A stretch of 64,000 bases of DNA, taken from assembly GCF_021631985.1 (NCBI RefSeq), contig NZ_CP070225.1:8680001-8744000 (forward strand). Direction: 5' to 3'. The position numbers and the translations under genes were made by a program. The DNA is from Sandaracinus amylolyticus (lineage in GTDB: Bacteria; Myxococcota_A; Polyangia; Polyangiales; Sandaracinaceae). The notes below the pieces were generated by a model. The model searched no databases. It saw only the letters and a list, made by a program, of their open reading frames with translations, and was not told the DNA's origin. How positions within the stretch are numbered: the stretch's first letter is position 1; every line of letters starts with the position of its first letter. This document shows positions 42,976-51,737 of the stretch, piece by piece.

Positions 42976-43510
42976 TCAGGCGCTCGGAACGCGGACCTTG
43001 ATCCAGATCTCGAAGTCCACGCTCCCGCCGACCGGACCGTCGTTCACGTAGTGGTCGACCGCGACGAAGTCGTCGGCGACGGCCCCGCTCCGCGGGAGCC
43101 ACACCGAGTCGATGCGAGCGCCGGTAGGTCTCCTCGACGCCGGCGACGTCGCCCGCGTAGCGGAACACCGCGTAGCGACCCGCCGGGATGCGGCCCCGGA
43201 AGAGCGGCGCCGGGAGCGCGACCTCCGCGGAGCACGGCATGCACGCGTGGTAGCGACAGAGCTCGGGCGCCGGCACCCGCGGGCTGTCGTGGGCCATGCC
43301 GTACGCGTCGACGGCGTCGCCGCAGATGCCGAGCGCGCGTCCGCGCGCGATGAGCTCGTCCCAGGTGCGCACGAGCGCGGGCAGGTCGTAGCCCTCGGGG
43401 CTCGCGAGGCACGCGACGTCGAGCCCGGCGAAATCGACCCAGCGCACGCTCTTCGCGAGCGCGTCGTGCTCGCGGCGTCGAGTGGCCTGGTCGGTGGCGG
43501 GCGGCAGCAC
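42976..43510 (-). pseudogene. AraC-type regulator remnant: GyrI-like domain, frameshifted and lacking HTH
   Basis: From 43510 the frame reads a GyrI-like effector domain (VRWVDFAGLDVACLASPEG, AVDAYGMAHDSPRVPAPELCRYHAC and AGRYAVFRYAGDVAGVEETYRR; quoted in part) as found at the C-terminus of AraC regulators. At about 43113-43120 the frame is lost. Removing 4 bases there rejoins it to RIDSVWLPRSGAVADDF and EIWIKVRVPSA, ending at 42976. Upstream, an in-frame TGA closes the frame before any helix-turn-helix, so both truncation and frameshift are present. Confidence 0.75.
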
Positions 43511-43542
43511 GTAGAGCGATGCGGGATCGAAGCTCGCGCCGA

Positions 43543-43940
43543 ATGGCTGCCTCGTCTCGTCGTGTCCTGGTCACCGGTGCATCGCGCGGCATCGGTCGCG
43601 CGACCGCGCTCGCGCTCGCGCGCCGTGGTGATCGTCTCGTGCTCGCGGCGCGCGACGAGCTCGCGCTGCGCAACGTCGCGCGGGAGGTCGTGGCGCTCGG
43701 TGCCGAGGCGATCGTGATCCCGTGCGACGTGACCGACGACGCGAGCGTGTCGAGCGCGATCGAGCGCGCGCTCGCGACCACGTCGCGGCCGAGCTCCTGC
43801 GCGCGGTCGATCGTGCACCTCGCGCCTACGCGGCGAGCCCGGTGTTCCGCGCGTTCCTGCGCCTCGCCGGGATGTTCCCGGCGTGGGCCGAGGCGCGCAT
43901 GGGCGCGAGCACGAAGTCGCTGCTCGCGTTGCCTGGCTAG
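43543..43940 (+). pseudogene. Short-chain dehydrogenase remnant with internal deletion
   Basis: The first ~77 codons are a normal SDR N-terminus: VLVTGASRGIGRATALALA (cofactor loop) and VIPCDVTDDASV. At about 43775 the frame jumps, and the alternate frame gives an SDR-like C-terminus (HVAAELLRAVDRAPRAYAAS, then FRAFLRLAGMFPAWAEARMG) ending at TAG 43938-43940. The central region with the catalytic Tyr-x-x-x-Lys is gone. Together with the adjacent GyrI remnant it marks a small zone of gene decay. Confidence 0.75.
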
Positions 43941-44998
43941 GTGGGGCGCGCCTTCGCGGCCAGTGCGAGCACCCACACGCGACCGCGCGTCGTGCCCACC
44001 GCGAGCCGCGTGCTCCCCGGCGCGATCGCGACGCTGACCGGGCGATCCTCACCGCCCCGCAGGGTGAATCGCCCGAGCAGCGAGCCGTCGTGGGTCGAGC
44101 GGATCTGCAGCCACGTCGGGTCCCACAGCACGAACCAGCGCTCGTCGGGCGCGATCACGATCGTGTCGCCACCCGGGTGCTTCATCGCCCAGCGCTCTTC
44201 GCTCGACTCCGTCGCGCACCGCACGAGATCGGTTCGGTACACCTCGCCGAAGCTCGCGGTGGCGTATCGCGCGACCGCCACCACCTCGGCGCCGCCGGCG
44301 AGACGTGCGCACGACCAGAGCTCGGGCTGGCGCGGGGCCCAGGGCACGCGATCGAACACACCGGTCTCGCGATCGAAGCGGATCGTCGAGCACCCGTCGA
44401 GGTGCGCGAGCAGGAGCTCGACCCAGCGTCCGTCGGGGGACACCGCGAGCGGCGTCGAGCTGAAGCGCGGGCCGGGGCCGACGAGGTCGAGCTGCGCGGT
44501 GACGGCGTCGATCTCGTGCGCCCAGCCTCGTCCGGTGCGGGGATCGATCACGCCGATCCCGTAGTGCGGCAAGTGCTGCGCGTCGTAGCGCTCGCCCAGG
44601 TACGCGACGCCCGCTCCGTCGGGTGTCCACCGCAGGGTCCGCCGCACCCACGGCGACGCGATGCGCGGGCCTTCCCAGCTCGCCGTCGTGAGCGACCACA
44701 TCGCGAGCGAGTCCGAGCCCGTCGCGATCACGGCCGCCCGCGCGTCGGGCGAGATGGCGAACGACTCGACGCCCGGCGCGCCGAGGTCGACCGCGGTCGT
44801 CGCGCGCTCCGACTCGACGTCGAGCGCGAGCACCCGCGGTCCTCGATGACCCGCGCACCAGAGTGTCCGTCCGTCGTCGACCCATGCGAGCAGCGCGGCG
44901 CTCGATCCGGGGTGCGCCTCGAATCGCGCGACGCGCTCCACCACGCGGCCCTGCACCTGCAGCTCGGGGGCTCGTCGTGTGCTGCGCTCTCCAGCCAT
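43937..44998 (-). CDS. WD40-like beta-propeller protein
   Basis: 353 residues from the ATG at 44998. A longer start at 45067 would run into the divergent lipoprotein gene and is less likely. Repeated blades are visible: AALLAWVDDGRTLWCAGHRG, VESFAISPDARAAVIATGSDSLAMWSL, LAVSPDGRWVELLLAHLDG and VAIAPGSTRLAVGTTRGRVWVLAL (partial quotes), spaced by about 45 residues. No signal peptide is evident, so it may be a cytoplasmic scaffold. Its stop overlaps the end of the SDR remnant by 4 bp. Confidence 0.75.
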   Translation of the reverse strand: MAGERSTRRAPELQVQGRVVERVARFEAHPGSSAALLAWVDDGRTLWCAGHRGPRVLALDVESERATTAVDLGAPGVESFAISPDARAAVIATGSDSLAMWSLTTASWEGPRIASPWVRRTLRWTPDGAGVAYLGERYDAQHLPHYGIGVIDPRTGRGWAHEIDAVTAQLDLVGPGPRFSSTPLAVSPDGRWVELLLAHLDGCSTIRFDRETGVFDRVPWAPRQPELWSCARLAGGAEVVAVARYATASFGEVYRTDLVRCATESSEERWAMKHPGGDTIVIAPDERWFVLWDPTWLQIRSTHDGSLLGRFTLRGGEDRPVSVAIAPGSTRLAVGTTRGRVWVLALAAKARPT

Positions 44999-45065
44999 CG
45001 AGCGAGCGTGCCACGAGCGCGCGATCCCTGGGTCGAGCGCGCCTGCACGTGGCAGGCTGAGGGCC

Positions 45066-45305
45066 ATGAGGCGTGCGCTCTCGCTCTTCGTTCTCCTGCT
45101 CGCCGGGTGCAACACCGGGCATCTCGGGTCGGCGTGCTCGTCACACGACGACTGCGAGGACGTGCTGGTCTGTGGCGCGAGCGAGGGCGCGCCCTACTGC
45201 ACCCGGCGCTGTCGTCCCGATGCGCAATCGAGCGAGTGCCCCGACGGCTGGTCGTGCACGCCGCGCACGGGCGAGCCCGCGCGCGGACTCTGCACCCAGG
45301 ACTGA
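45066..45305 (+). CDS. Small Cys-rich lipoprotein
   Basis: 79 residues. The signal peptide RRALSLFVLLLAGCNTGH gives a lipidated Cys at 15. The mature 65 residues carry eight Cys in the spacing ACSSHDDCEDVLVCG, YCTRRCRPD, SECPDGWSC and LCTQD, the same disulfide-rich style as the lipoprotein at 14955-15317. Role unknown; probably displayed on the outer membrane. It is divergent from the propeller gene (67 bp gap) and abuts the convergent sigma-54 activator (stop at 45305, next stop at 45306). Confidence 0.78.
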   Translation: MRRALSLFVLLLAGCNTGHLGSACSSHDDCEDVLVCGASEGAPYCTRRCRPDAQSSECPDGWSCTPRTGEPARGLCTQD

Positions 45306-46316
45306 TCACTCCCAGCTCTTCAGCTTCCGCCACAGCGTGTTCCGCCCGATCCCCAACACACGCGCGGCGTCGCCCATGTTCCCGCTGCACGCCTCGAGCA
45401 CGCCGAGCACGTGCTCGCGCTCGACCTCGTCGAGCGGTCGCAGCTTCACCCGCTCCCTGGGCGATGCCGATCGCGGCGACGAGAGCTCCTCGGGCAGATC
45501 CTCGAGCCGGATCTCGCTGCCACGCGCCAGCGCCGCGCCGTGCTTCACCGCGCTCTGCAGCTCGCGCACGTTGCCCGGCCACTCGTACCCGAGCAGCGCG
45601 TCCTTCGCGTCCTGGGCGAAGCCCTTCGCCTTGGTGCGCGGCTCCGCGGCGAGGAAGCTCTTCGCGAGCGCGAGCACGTCGTCGCGCCGCTCGCGCAGCG
45701 GCGGCACCCGCAGCGTGAGCACCTTGAGCCGGTAGTAGAGGTCCTCGCGGAATCGTCCCTCGCGCACCAGCTGCGCGAGATCGCGATGGGTCGCGCACAC
45801 GATCCGCACGTCGACCGCGAACGCGCGGTTGTCGCCGACGCGCCGCACCTCTCCGTCGGCGAGCGCGCGCAGCAGCTTCGCCTGGAGCACGAGCGGCATC
45901 TCCCCGATCTCGTCGAGGAACAGGATGCCGCCGTCGGCCTCCTCGAAGAGCCCGGGCTTGTCCTTGTGCGCGCCGGTGAACGCACCTCGCGCGTGCCCGA
46001 AGAGCTCGGACTCGAGCAGCTCCGCGGGCAGCGCCGCGACGTTCACCGCGACGAACGCCTTGCTCGCGCGGGGACCGTTCGCGTGCAGCACGCGCGCGAC
46101 GACCTCCTTGCCGGTGCCGCTCTCGCCGGTGATCACGACCGGCGCGTCGTTCTCCGCGAAGCGCGCGGCGCGCCGGAACAGCTCGCGCATCGCGCGGCTC
46201 TCGCACACCACGCGCTGGGCGTGACGGGTGCCCTTCGCGACCGGGAGGAGGCCGCAGTGCGGACAGGTCTCTCCCGCGACGTGCACGTGTTCCATCCGTT
46301 CCATCATGGAACGCAT
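45306..46316 (-). CDS. Sigma-54-dependent transcriptional activator
   Basis: 336 residues from the ATG at 46316; ATGs at 46307, 46304 and 46295 are alternatives. A short N-terminus with a Cys-x-x-Cys pair ([10 protein letters not shown]) replaces the usual receiver or GAF sensor. The AAA+ domain has Walker A GESGTGKE, the sigma-54 contact loop GAFTGA, Walker [10 protein letters not shown] and an arginine-finger region [14 protein letters not shown]. The C-terminus is a Fis-type HTH ([24 protein letters not shown]). Without a sensor domain it is either constitutive, metal-sensing through the Cys pair, or controlled by a partner. Confidence 0.9.
   Translation of the reverse strand: MRSMMERMEHVHVAGETCPHCGLLPVAKGTRHAQRVVCESRAMRELFRRAARFAENDAPVVITGESGTGKEVVARVLHANGPRASKAFVAVNVAALPAELLESELFGHARGAFTGAHKDKPGLFEEADGGILFLDEIGEMPLVLQAKLLRALADGEVRRVGDNRAFAVDVRIVCATHRDLAQLVREGRFREDLYYRLKVLTLRVPPLRERRDDVLALAKSFLAAEPRTKAKGFAQDAKDALLGYEWPGNVRELQSAVKHGAALARGSEIRLEDLPEELSSPRSASPRERVKLRPLDEVEREHVLGVLEACSGNMGDAARVLGIGRNTLWRKLKSWE
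46298..46312. promoter_or_regulatory. 15-bp palindrome at the start of the sigma-54 activator gene
   Basis: GTTCCAT-C-ATGGAAC is a perfect palindrome covering the clustered start codons of the activator gene, with an extra GTTCCAT half-site-like copy (GTTCCAT plus TTCCAT repeats) alongside. This would suit autoregulation, though coding constraint (Met-Met-Glu-Arg-Met) partly explains the repeat. Confidence 0.35.
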
Positions 46317-46411
46317 GACGCGGATGCGCGACCGCGCCTCGAGACCGCCCGATCCCAGGGCGTTGTCCGGCGTGCGCGCGATCCCTACGACCACCTCGGG
46401 GAGGTGCGCGC

Positions 46412-46483
46412 GTGACGACGAAGTCTCGCTCCGAGGTGGGGGCCCCCGGCGTCGGGGCCCCGACCGAGACGATCTCCGCGTGA
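46412..46483 (+). CDS. Possible 23-residue leader peptide coupled to mscS-like gene
   Basis: A GTG at 46412 follows a strong ribosome site (GGGGAGGTG, 46399-46407 region) and opens a 23-codon frame, [23 protein letters not shown] in outline, whose TGA overlaps the GTG of the MscS gene (GTGA, 46480-46483). The MscS start has no ribosome site of its own. Two GC palindromes lie inside it (46438-46447 and 46451-46464). Translation is plausible but unproven. Confidence 0.35.
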   Translation: MTTKSRSEVGAPGVGAPTETISA

Positions 46484-48078
46484 GCGCGCGCCGACGGCTC
46501 GCCGTGATCGCGGCGCTGTGGCTCTGCTCCGGGCTCGCGCGCGCCCAGGACGCCGAGGTCGAGCCGACCGATCTCGACCTCGCCGAGGAGCCGTCGATCG
46601 ATCCCTCGACGCCACGACGGCTGATCGCGTCGTTCCTCGCGAGCGCGCGCGACGGCGAGTGGGACGTGGCCGCGCTCGCGCTCGATCTCCGCGAGGTCCC
46701 GCGCGACCAGCGCACCGAGGTCGGGCGCGAGGCGGCGCGCGATCTCGAGACCGTGCTGAGCGCCGAGCGGGTCGCGCCGACCTCGCTGCCCGACGAGCCC
46801 GAGCCCGGCGGCGATCGTGCGATCGAGATCGTGCGGCTCCCGACCGTGGAGCAGGGCGTGGTGCTGCGGCGGGTCCGGGGAGGCGAGGACCCAGCGTGGA
46901 AGTTCTCGGCGTCGACGGTGCGCGCAGCCGCGCTGCTCGCGGAGGGCGTCGATCGCGGACCGATCGGGAGCCGCGCCCCCGACTGGCTCCGCAAGCCGCG
47001 GGTGCTCCGGCTCGAGCCCTGGCAGTGGATCGTGCTGCCGATCGCGATCCTCGTCGCGCTCGGGTGCGCGTTCCTCGTCGATCGCGTCACGAGCGCGATC
47101 GCGCGTCGCTTCGCGCGGCGGCTCGGGAACGACCTCGTGGACGCGCTGTTCGAGCGCCTGCGCGGGCCCAAACGCGCGATGTTGACCCTCGCGTTCCTCG
47201 GGCTCTTCGCGATCCTCGTGCGGTTCTCGCAAGGCGCGCTCGACGTGCTCGGCCGCGCCTACGTCGCCGCGTGGTCGCTCGCGGTCGGCTGGGCGTTCTG
47301 GCACTTCGTCGATCTGCTCGCCGAGCGCGTCGAGGAGCGCGCCGCGGCCGAGGACCACTGGCGCGCCCGCGGGGTGCGCACCCGCGCCGGGATCGTGCGC
47401 CGGATCCTCCACGTCGCCGGCATCGTCGTCACGATCGCGGTCGTGCTCCTGCAGTTCGACGTGGTGCGCCAGCTCGGCCTCTCGCTGCTCGCGTCCGCGG
47501 GCGTCGCGGGCATCGTGCTCGGCATCGCGGCCCAGCGGACGTTGGGGAACCTCTTCGCGGGGATGCAGCTCTCGTTCTCCCAGCCGCTGCGGGTCGGCGA
47601 CGAGATCGCGATCGAGGGCGAGACCGGCACCGTCGAGGAGATCAACCTGAGCTACGTCGTGCTGCGGCTCTGGGATCGACGTCGCCTCATCCTGCCGATC
47701 CCGAAGCTGCTCGAGACGCCGTTCGAGAACTGGACCCGGCTCGGCACCGACATCGTCGGCGTCGTGCTCGTGCCGGTCGACTTCACCACGCCGTTCGCCG
47801 CGGTGCGCGGCGAGGTCGAGCAGTTCGTGCGCGCGCATCCGCTCTTCGACGGCGCGACGCTCGCGGTGCAGGTGATCGCGATCGAGGATCGCACTGCGAC
47901 GCTCCGCGTCCTCGTCAGCGCGGCCGACTCGGGGGCGCTCGTGCAGCTGCAGTGCGCCGTCCGCGAGTTCGTGCTCGGTGTGCTGCAGGGGCTCGAGGGC
48001 GGTCGATATCTTCCGCGCGTGCGCGTCGAGGAGGAGAGCGCTGCGTCGTCGAGCGAGGCGCGCGCGAGGTTGTCGTGA
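46480..48078 (+). CDS. MscS-family mechanosensitive ion channel
   Basis: 532 residues. The GTG at 46480 starts a signal peptide ([20 protein letters not shown]) and a periplasmic N-domain of about 150 residues. Membrane helices follow near 185-205, 230-250, 260-280 and 310-330. The MscS pore helix is [20 protein letters not shown], followed by the hallmark [27 protein letters not shown] and the beta domain [24 protein letters not shown]. It is probably an osmotic safety valve. It heads a plus-strand run and is divergent from the sigma-54 activator gene. Confidence 0.92.
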   Translation: MSARRRLAVIAALWLCSGLARAQDAEVEPTDLDLAEEPSIDPSTPRRLIASFLASARDGEWDVAALALDLREVPRDQRTEVGREAARDLETVLSAERVAPTSLPDEPEPGGDRAIEIVRLPTVEQGVVLRRVRGGEDPAWKFSASTVRAAALLAEGVDRGPIGSRAPDWLRKPRVLRLEPWQWIVLPIAILVALGCAFLVDRVTSAIARRFARRLGNDLVDALFERLRGPKRAMLTLAFLGLFAILVRFSQGALDVLGRAYVAAWSLAVGWAFWHFVDLLAERVEERAAAEDHWRARGVRTRAGIVRRILHVAGIVVTIAVVLLQFDVVRQLGLSLLASAGVAGIVLGIAAQRTLGNLFAGMQLSFSQPLRVGDEIAIEGETGTVEEINLSYVVLRLWDRRRLILPIPKLLETPFENWTRLGTDIVGVVLVPVDFTTPFAAVRGEVEQFVRAHPLFDGATLAVQVIAIEDRTATLRVLVSAADSGALVQLQCAVREFVLGVLQGLEGGRYLPRVRVEEESAASSSEARARLS

Positions 48079-48123
48079 CACCGGCGGATCCCATGTGCCG
48101 GCGAAACGCCGAGGAACGAGACG

Positions 48124-48942
48124 ATGGCGAACACGAAGACCCCGCAGCGTAGGTTCACGGCGAAGACGGCAGGCGGTCGCGCGCGACGCCGGGGACGCAC
48201 CGAGGTGAGCGCGACGCCGATCGCGATCCGCAGCTCGGTGCCGCTCACTCCCGCGTTCGAGACCACGATCCGCGAGCGCCTGGCGCGCGCGGTCGGCCAC
48301 ATGGCGACGCTGATCGAGCGCGGCACGGTGCGCTTCGAGGACGTGAACGGTCCGCGCGGCGGCGTCGACGTCGAGTGTCGGGTGCGCCTCGTGATGAGCG
48401 GTCTGCCGAGCGTGGTCGCGAGCGCGCGCGGGGCCACCGCGCCGAAGGCGTTCGCCGCGGTGCTGCCGAAGGTGAAGACGAGCGCGCAGCGCACGGTCGA
48501 CAAGCGCGCGATCGCGGCGCCGCCTCCGACCAAGAAGGCGGCCAAGAAGGCCCCGGCGCGTCGCGCCAAGAAGGCCGCCGCCGTCGGCGCGGGGAGCCTG
48601 ATCGGACGTCGGGTGGGACGCAGCGCGGCGAACCTCGCGGCGGCGCTCGATCGCCCGGAGAAGCGGCGTCGCGACGCGTACGTCGACACGTCGCTGCCCG
48701 GCGTGAGCGCGAGCGATCGTCGCGCCGGCGGCGGCTCGACCGCGCGCCGCAACACGAAGAAGCGCACGTCGCGGATGACCGCGACGCTCGAGGACTCGCG
48801 CACGACGCCGTCGCGCAAGTCGACCCGCCCCGGCGGGCCGAACCGGATGCGCTCGGGCAACAAGCTCGCCCAGCGCGCCCGCGCGTCCACGACGAGCCCG
48901 AAGGCGCGCGCCAAGCGCGCCCGCTCGCCGCGCCCCAGCTGA
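48124..48942 (+). CDS. HPF/RaiA-like domain protein with long histone-like basic tail
   Basis: 272 residues. Residues about 30-120 look like the ribosome hibernation factor (sigma-54 modulation) fold: IAIRSSVPLTPAFETTIRERLARAVGHM, FEDVNGPRGGVDVECRVRLVMSG (partial). The remaining ~150 residues are Lys/Arg/Ala/Ser-rich, with KKAAKKAPARRAKKAAA resembling histone H1-like tails. The tail is predicted to be disordered and nucleic-acid binding. Its normal partners (ribosome or DNA) cannot be decided from sequence. A modest GAGGA site precedes the ATG. Confidence 0.72.
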   Translation: MANTKTPQRRFTAKTAGGRARRRGRTEVSATPIAIRSSVPLTPAFETTIRERLARAVGHMATLIERGTVRFEDVNGPRGGVDVECRVRLVMSGLPSVVASARGATAPKAFAAVLPKVKTSAQRTVDKRAIAAPPPTKKAAKKAPARRAKKAAAVGAGSLIGRRVGRSAANLAAALDRPEKRRRDAYVDTSLPGVSASDRRAGGGSTARRNTKKRTSRMTATLEDSRTTPSRKSTRPGGPNRMRSGNKLAQRARASTTSPKARAKRARSPRPS

Positions 48943-48947
48943 TCCGA

Positions 48948-50336
48948 TCACACGGTCGGCACCAGCGCGCGCGGCGGCAGGGCCCAGTGCGCCCGCGCGA
49001 GACGCTCGGCGCGCGGCGCGTTGCGCTCGATCGAGGCCCGCACGATCGCGGCCTCGTTCCGCAGGTGCGCGAGCTTCGCGTCGTCGAGGTCCCCGAAGCG
49101 CGTCGCGTCGCTCATCACCTTGGCGACCAGCTCGTGCGCCACGGCGCGCCCTTCGGCGTCGGGGGCGACCAGGCCCATCTCGAGCGCGATCTCGAGCACC
49201 GCGTCGAGCACCTCGAGATCGTTCGCGCCGTGGCGCAGCGGCGCGTCGATCGCGAGCGACACGTACTCCCGCAGATCGGTCGCCATCACCGACACCCGCG
49301 GCGTGCGATCGCGGTCCACGACGTTCCAGTCCCCGAAGGGCTGCCGGGCGAGGTGCCGCAGCACCGAGCGCAGCTGCTGCAGCGCCTGGCGCGCCGTGTA
49401 CGAGTCGTTCGACGACGACGAGAGCGCTCGCGACGCGACGTCGGCGAGGATGCGGATGCCGTAGCCGGGATCGTACTCGGGGTCGCGCGTCGGGCTCGCT
49501 TCGAGCGCGCTCGCGAGGCGCGCGATCACGCGCGGCGGCACGGGACCGCTCGCCGCGTCGGTCATCACCCAGCCGACCACCTCGCCCTCGTCGACGTAGT
49601 CGCCCACCGGCCGGCTGATCCGCACGCGCACGCCCGCGCGGCGCGCCACGCGCGCGAGCCGCGCGACGTCGACCCGCACCACGTAGCCCGACGCCGGCGA
49701 AGGAAGCGGATGGGCCCACGCCGGCAGCGCCAGGCGCGCGACGCGATCGAGCGCGAGCGAGCGCGCATCGTCGCGCAGGCGATCGGCGGCCTCGAAGGCC
49801 GACTGCCGCACCAGCGCGAGCACCCGCTCGACGCGCATGAACCGGAACGTGCGGTTCAAGTCGATCATGAGCAGCGCGAACGCGCCGACCAGGAGCGCCA
49901 GCGCGCCGGTGACGATCGGCTGCGGGCGAGGCGTCTGCGTCGCCGCGAGCCCGAGCTCGCGGAGCGCCGCGACGATGTAGCCGGTCGCGAGCACGAAGAG
50001 CGGCACCGCGCGCCGCAGCGGTGCGTTCTTCAGATAGAACGGCACGAGCCGCGGCGAGTATTGATTGGCGGCCGACTGCACCACCGGCGCGTTCAGCGAG
50101 AGCACGATCGTGAGCACGGTGAACTGCAGACCGAACATCGTCGCGAGCGCCTCGCGCGCGCCGTCCGGCGTGCCGCGCCATGCTCTGCCGAGCGCGTACG
50201 TCAGCTCCTCGCCGAGCCCTTCCCGGGCGACCAGCCGTCCCAGCGTCGCGCCGAGGACCAGCGCCGCGATCATCACGAGATAGAACGGGTCTGCCAGCAG
50301 CCTGCGCAGCGTTCGATGGCGCATGACCGCTCCCAT
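48948..50336 (-). CDS. DUF2254 membrane protein
   Basis: 462 residues. Helices lie near 14-34 (FYLVMIAALVLGATLGRLV), 65-90, 110-130 and 140-160, with the DUF2254 signature ATMFGLQFTVLTIVLSLNAPVVQSAANQYSPRLV (key residues Q-Y-S-P-R) and LMIDLNRTFRF. A soluble C-terminal domain of about 280 residues follows, containing DYVDEGEVVGW, similar to the loop of a biotinyl/lipoyl-like barrel. The family's function is unknown. ATG at 50336 or 50324. Divergent from the gene at 50391. Confidence 0.85.
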   Translation of the reverse strand: MGAVMRHRTLRRLLADPFYLVMIAALVLGATLGRLVAREGLGEELTYALGRAWRGTPDGAREALATMFGLQFTVLTIVLSLNAPVVQSAANQYSPRLVPFYLKNAPLRRAVPLFVLATGYIVAALRELGLAATQTPRPQPIVTGALALLVGAFALLMIDLNRTFRFMRVERVLALVRQSAFEAADRLRDDARSLALDRVARLALPAWAHPLPSPASGYVVRVDVARLARVARRAGVRVRISRPVGDYVDEGEVVGWVMTDAASGPVPPRVIARLASALEASPTRDPEYDPGYGIRILADVASRALSSSSNDSYTARQALQQLRSVLRHLARQPFGDWNVVDRDRTPRVSVMATDLREYVSLAIDAPLRHGANDLEVLDAVLEIALEMGLVAPDAEGRAVAHELVAKVMSDATRFGDLDDAKLAHLRNEAAIVRASIERNAPRAERLARAHWALPPRALVPTV

Positions 50337-50390
50337 AGGTCCCTCGCCGAGAGCGCCGATCGGGCACCGCTCTTGCGATGGCTCCATGCG

Positions 50391-51032
50391 ATGGACGAGC
50401 GCGACGATCGCGAGGCCGAGGGCGACACGACGCCGCACGTCACGCTCCGCTTCGTGCTGGGATGCGCCTCGCTGGCGCGTGAGCGGCTCGCCGCGGATCT
50501 CCGCGCGTGGGAGCGGCTCGCGGCGCGCGATGCCGCGCTCGACGTCGGGCCCGCCTCGGCGCGGTGGCATCGCATCGTCGGTCTCTCTCTGCGCGCGCCT
50601 TCGCATGCTCGCGCCGCGATCGCGCGGGGGCGCGCCGCGTGCGCGCGAGTGGCCTCGCGCCTCGCCCCGTGGTGGCGGCCTCTGGAGCGTTCGTCGTTCG
50701 CGCGCAGGGTCGTCGTGCTGCGCGCGATGTGGCGCGACGAGCTCGCGGTGGCCGAGCGCGTCGGACGCGCCGAGGAGGCGCGAGGTCGGGCCCTCGCTCG
50801 CGTCGGGCTGCGCGAGATGTCCGATCGTGTGTTCGATCGTCTCGCGACGAACCCCGACGTGCAGGCGCTCGTCGCGACGCAGAGCGCGTCGGTGACCAGC
50901 ACCGCGCTCGACGAGCTGCGCGCCGCGATCGCCGACGCCGACGAGAGCGTCTCCACCGCGTTCCAGCGCTGGATCGACGATCCGCGCGGCCAGCTCGCGG
51001 CGCTGCGACGTCGCGCTCCGCGGGGAGCGTAG
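50391..51032 (+). CDS. Hypothetical helical protein
   Basis: 213 residues, not recognised. It is almost entirely helical, Arg/Ala-rich and has no signal peptide or strong membrane segment. The central part, LAPWWRPLERSSFARRVVVL, may be amphipathic, and the C-terminal half (FDRLATNPDVQALVATQSASVTSTALDELR; partial) resembles the regions of myxobacterial proteins flanking RDD-family genes. The RDD gene begins 4 nt downstream, so the two probably work together at the membrane. Confidence 0.68.
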   Translation: MDERDDREAEGDTTPHVTLRFVLGCASLARERLAADLRAWERLAARDAALDVGPASARWHRIVGLSLRAPSHARAAIARGRAACARVASRLAPWWRPLERSSFARRVVVLRAMWRDELAVAERVGRAEEARGRALARVGLREMSDRVFDRLATNPDVQALVATQSASVTSTALDELRAAIADADESVSTAFQRWIDDPRGQLAALRRRAPRGA

Positions 51033-51035
51033 CGC

Positions 51036-51542
51036 GTGCCCTCGACCGGCCGCGCCGAGCCTGCGGGGATCGTCAGCCGATTCGCGGCGTTCGTGATCGA
51101 TCTCGCGGTGGTCGGCGCGGGCTCGAGCGCCGGTGCGTGGGTGATCGAAGCCGCCGGCTCGCTCCTGCTGCCCGAGTCGAGCTGGACGCGCGAGGTCACC
51201 GCCGTGCTCGAGGGCGTGTCGTGCGCGACCATCGCCGCGGCGTACTTCGTGGGGCTCTGGGCGATCGCCGGTCGCACCGCAGGGCTGCTGCTCCTCGGCC
51301 TTCGGGTGGTGCCGACGCGCGGCCGCGGTCGCATGACGTTCTTGCGAGCGCTCCTCCGCTTCCTCGGCTGTATCGTCTCGGCGCTCCCGCTCTATCTCGG
51401 CTTCCTGTGGATCCTCGTCGACCCCGGTCGCCGCGGCTGGCACGACCGCCTCGCGGGCACGACCGTCGTCTACGATCCGCCGCTCGCCGAGCGCGGTCGC
51501 CGCGCGCTCCGCTCACCGCAGCAAGGCGCGAGCGTGGCTTGA
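51036..51542 (+). CDS. RDD-family membrane protein
   Basis: 168 residues, GTG start. The RDD pattern is clear: SRFAAFVIDLAVVGAGSS (the conserved R and D), a second helix EGVSCATIAAAYFVGLWAIA, GRTAGLLLLGLRVVPTRG and the closing DPGRRGWHDRLAGTTVV. RDD proteins are small transport-like or Na+/H+-exchange-related membrane proteins with varied roles. It is tightly spaced after the helical protein gene (3-nt gap), implying one transcript. Confidence 0.87.
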   Translation: MPSTGRAEPAGIVSRFAAFVIDLAVVGAGSSAGAWVIEAAGSLLLPESSWTREVTAVLEGVSCATIAAAYFVGLWAIAGRTAGLLLLGLRVVPTRGRGRMTFLRALLRFLGCIVSALPLYLGFLWILVDPGRRGWHDRLAGTTVVYDPPLAERGRRALRSPQQGASVA

Positions 51543-51711
51543 TGTCCGCCCGCGCGTGAGAACGAGCCGTGGCGCTCGACCATCGCCGCGCGGCGCGCGC
51601 GGCGGCGACGTACGGATCGTCGTGGAGGGCCCCACGACAGCCATCGTCGAATCCCACGATCTCTGCTGACGAGCAGCTCTCGCGGCATCCAGCATGCACC
51701 AGCGCTGCCCG

Positions 51712-51727
51712 CTCGATTCGAATCGAG
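51712..51727. promoter_or_regulatory. 16-bp perfect palindrome overlapping the ribosome site of the beta-barrel gene
   Basis: CTCGATTCGAATCGAG is self-complementary and ends at the GAGGAGGG ribosome site, 10 nt before the ATG at 51738. It can act as an operator or as a hairpin that hides the ribosome site. Upstream (51619-51638) another 7-bp inverted repeat is present. Confidence 0.45.
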
Positions 51728-51737
51728 GAGGGCAGGA

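Noticed and set aside
40942-43353. 803-residue plus-strand frame antisense to the kinase
   Set aside because: It contradicts the intact Ser/Thr kinase on the other strand and has an Arg/His/Ala shadow composition.
44728-50367. 1879-residue open frame on the minus strand
   Set aside because: It is a shadow across several well-supported genes on both strands (MscS, sigma-54 activator, HPF-like). It has no recognisable domain and an Arg-rich composition.
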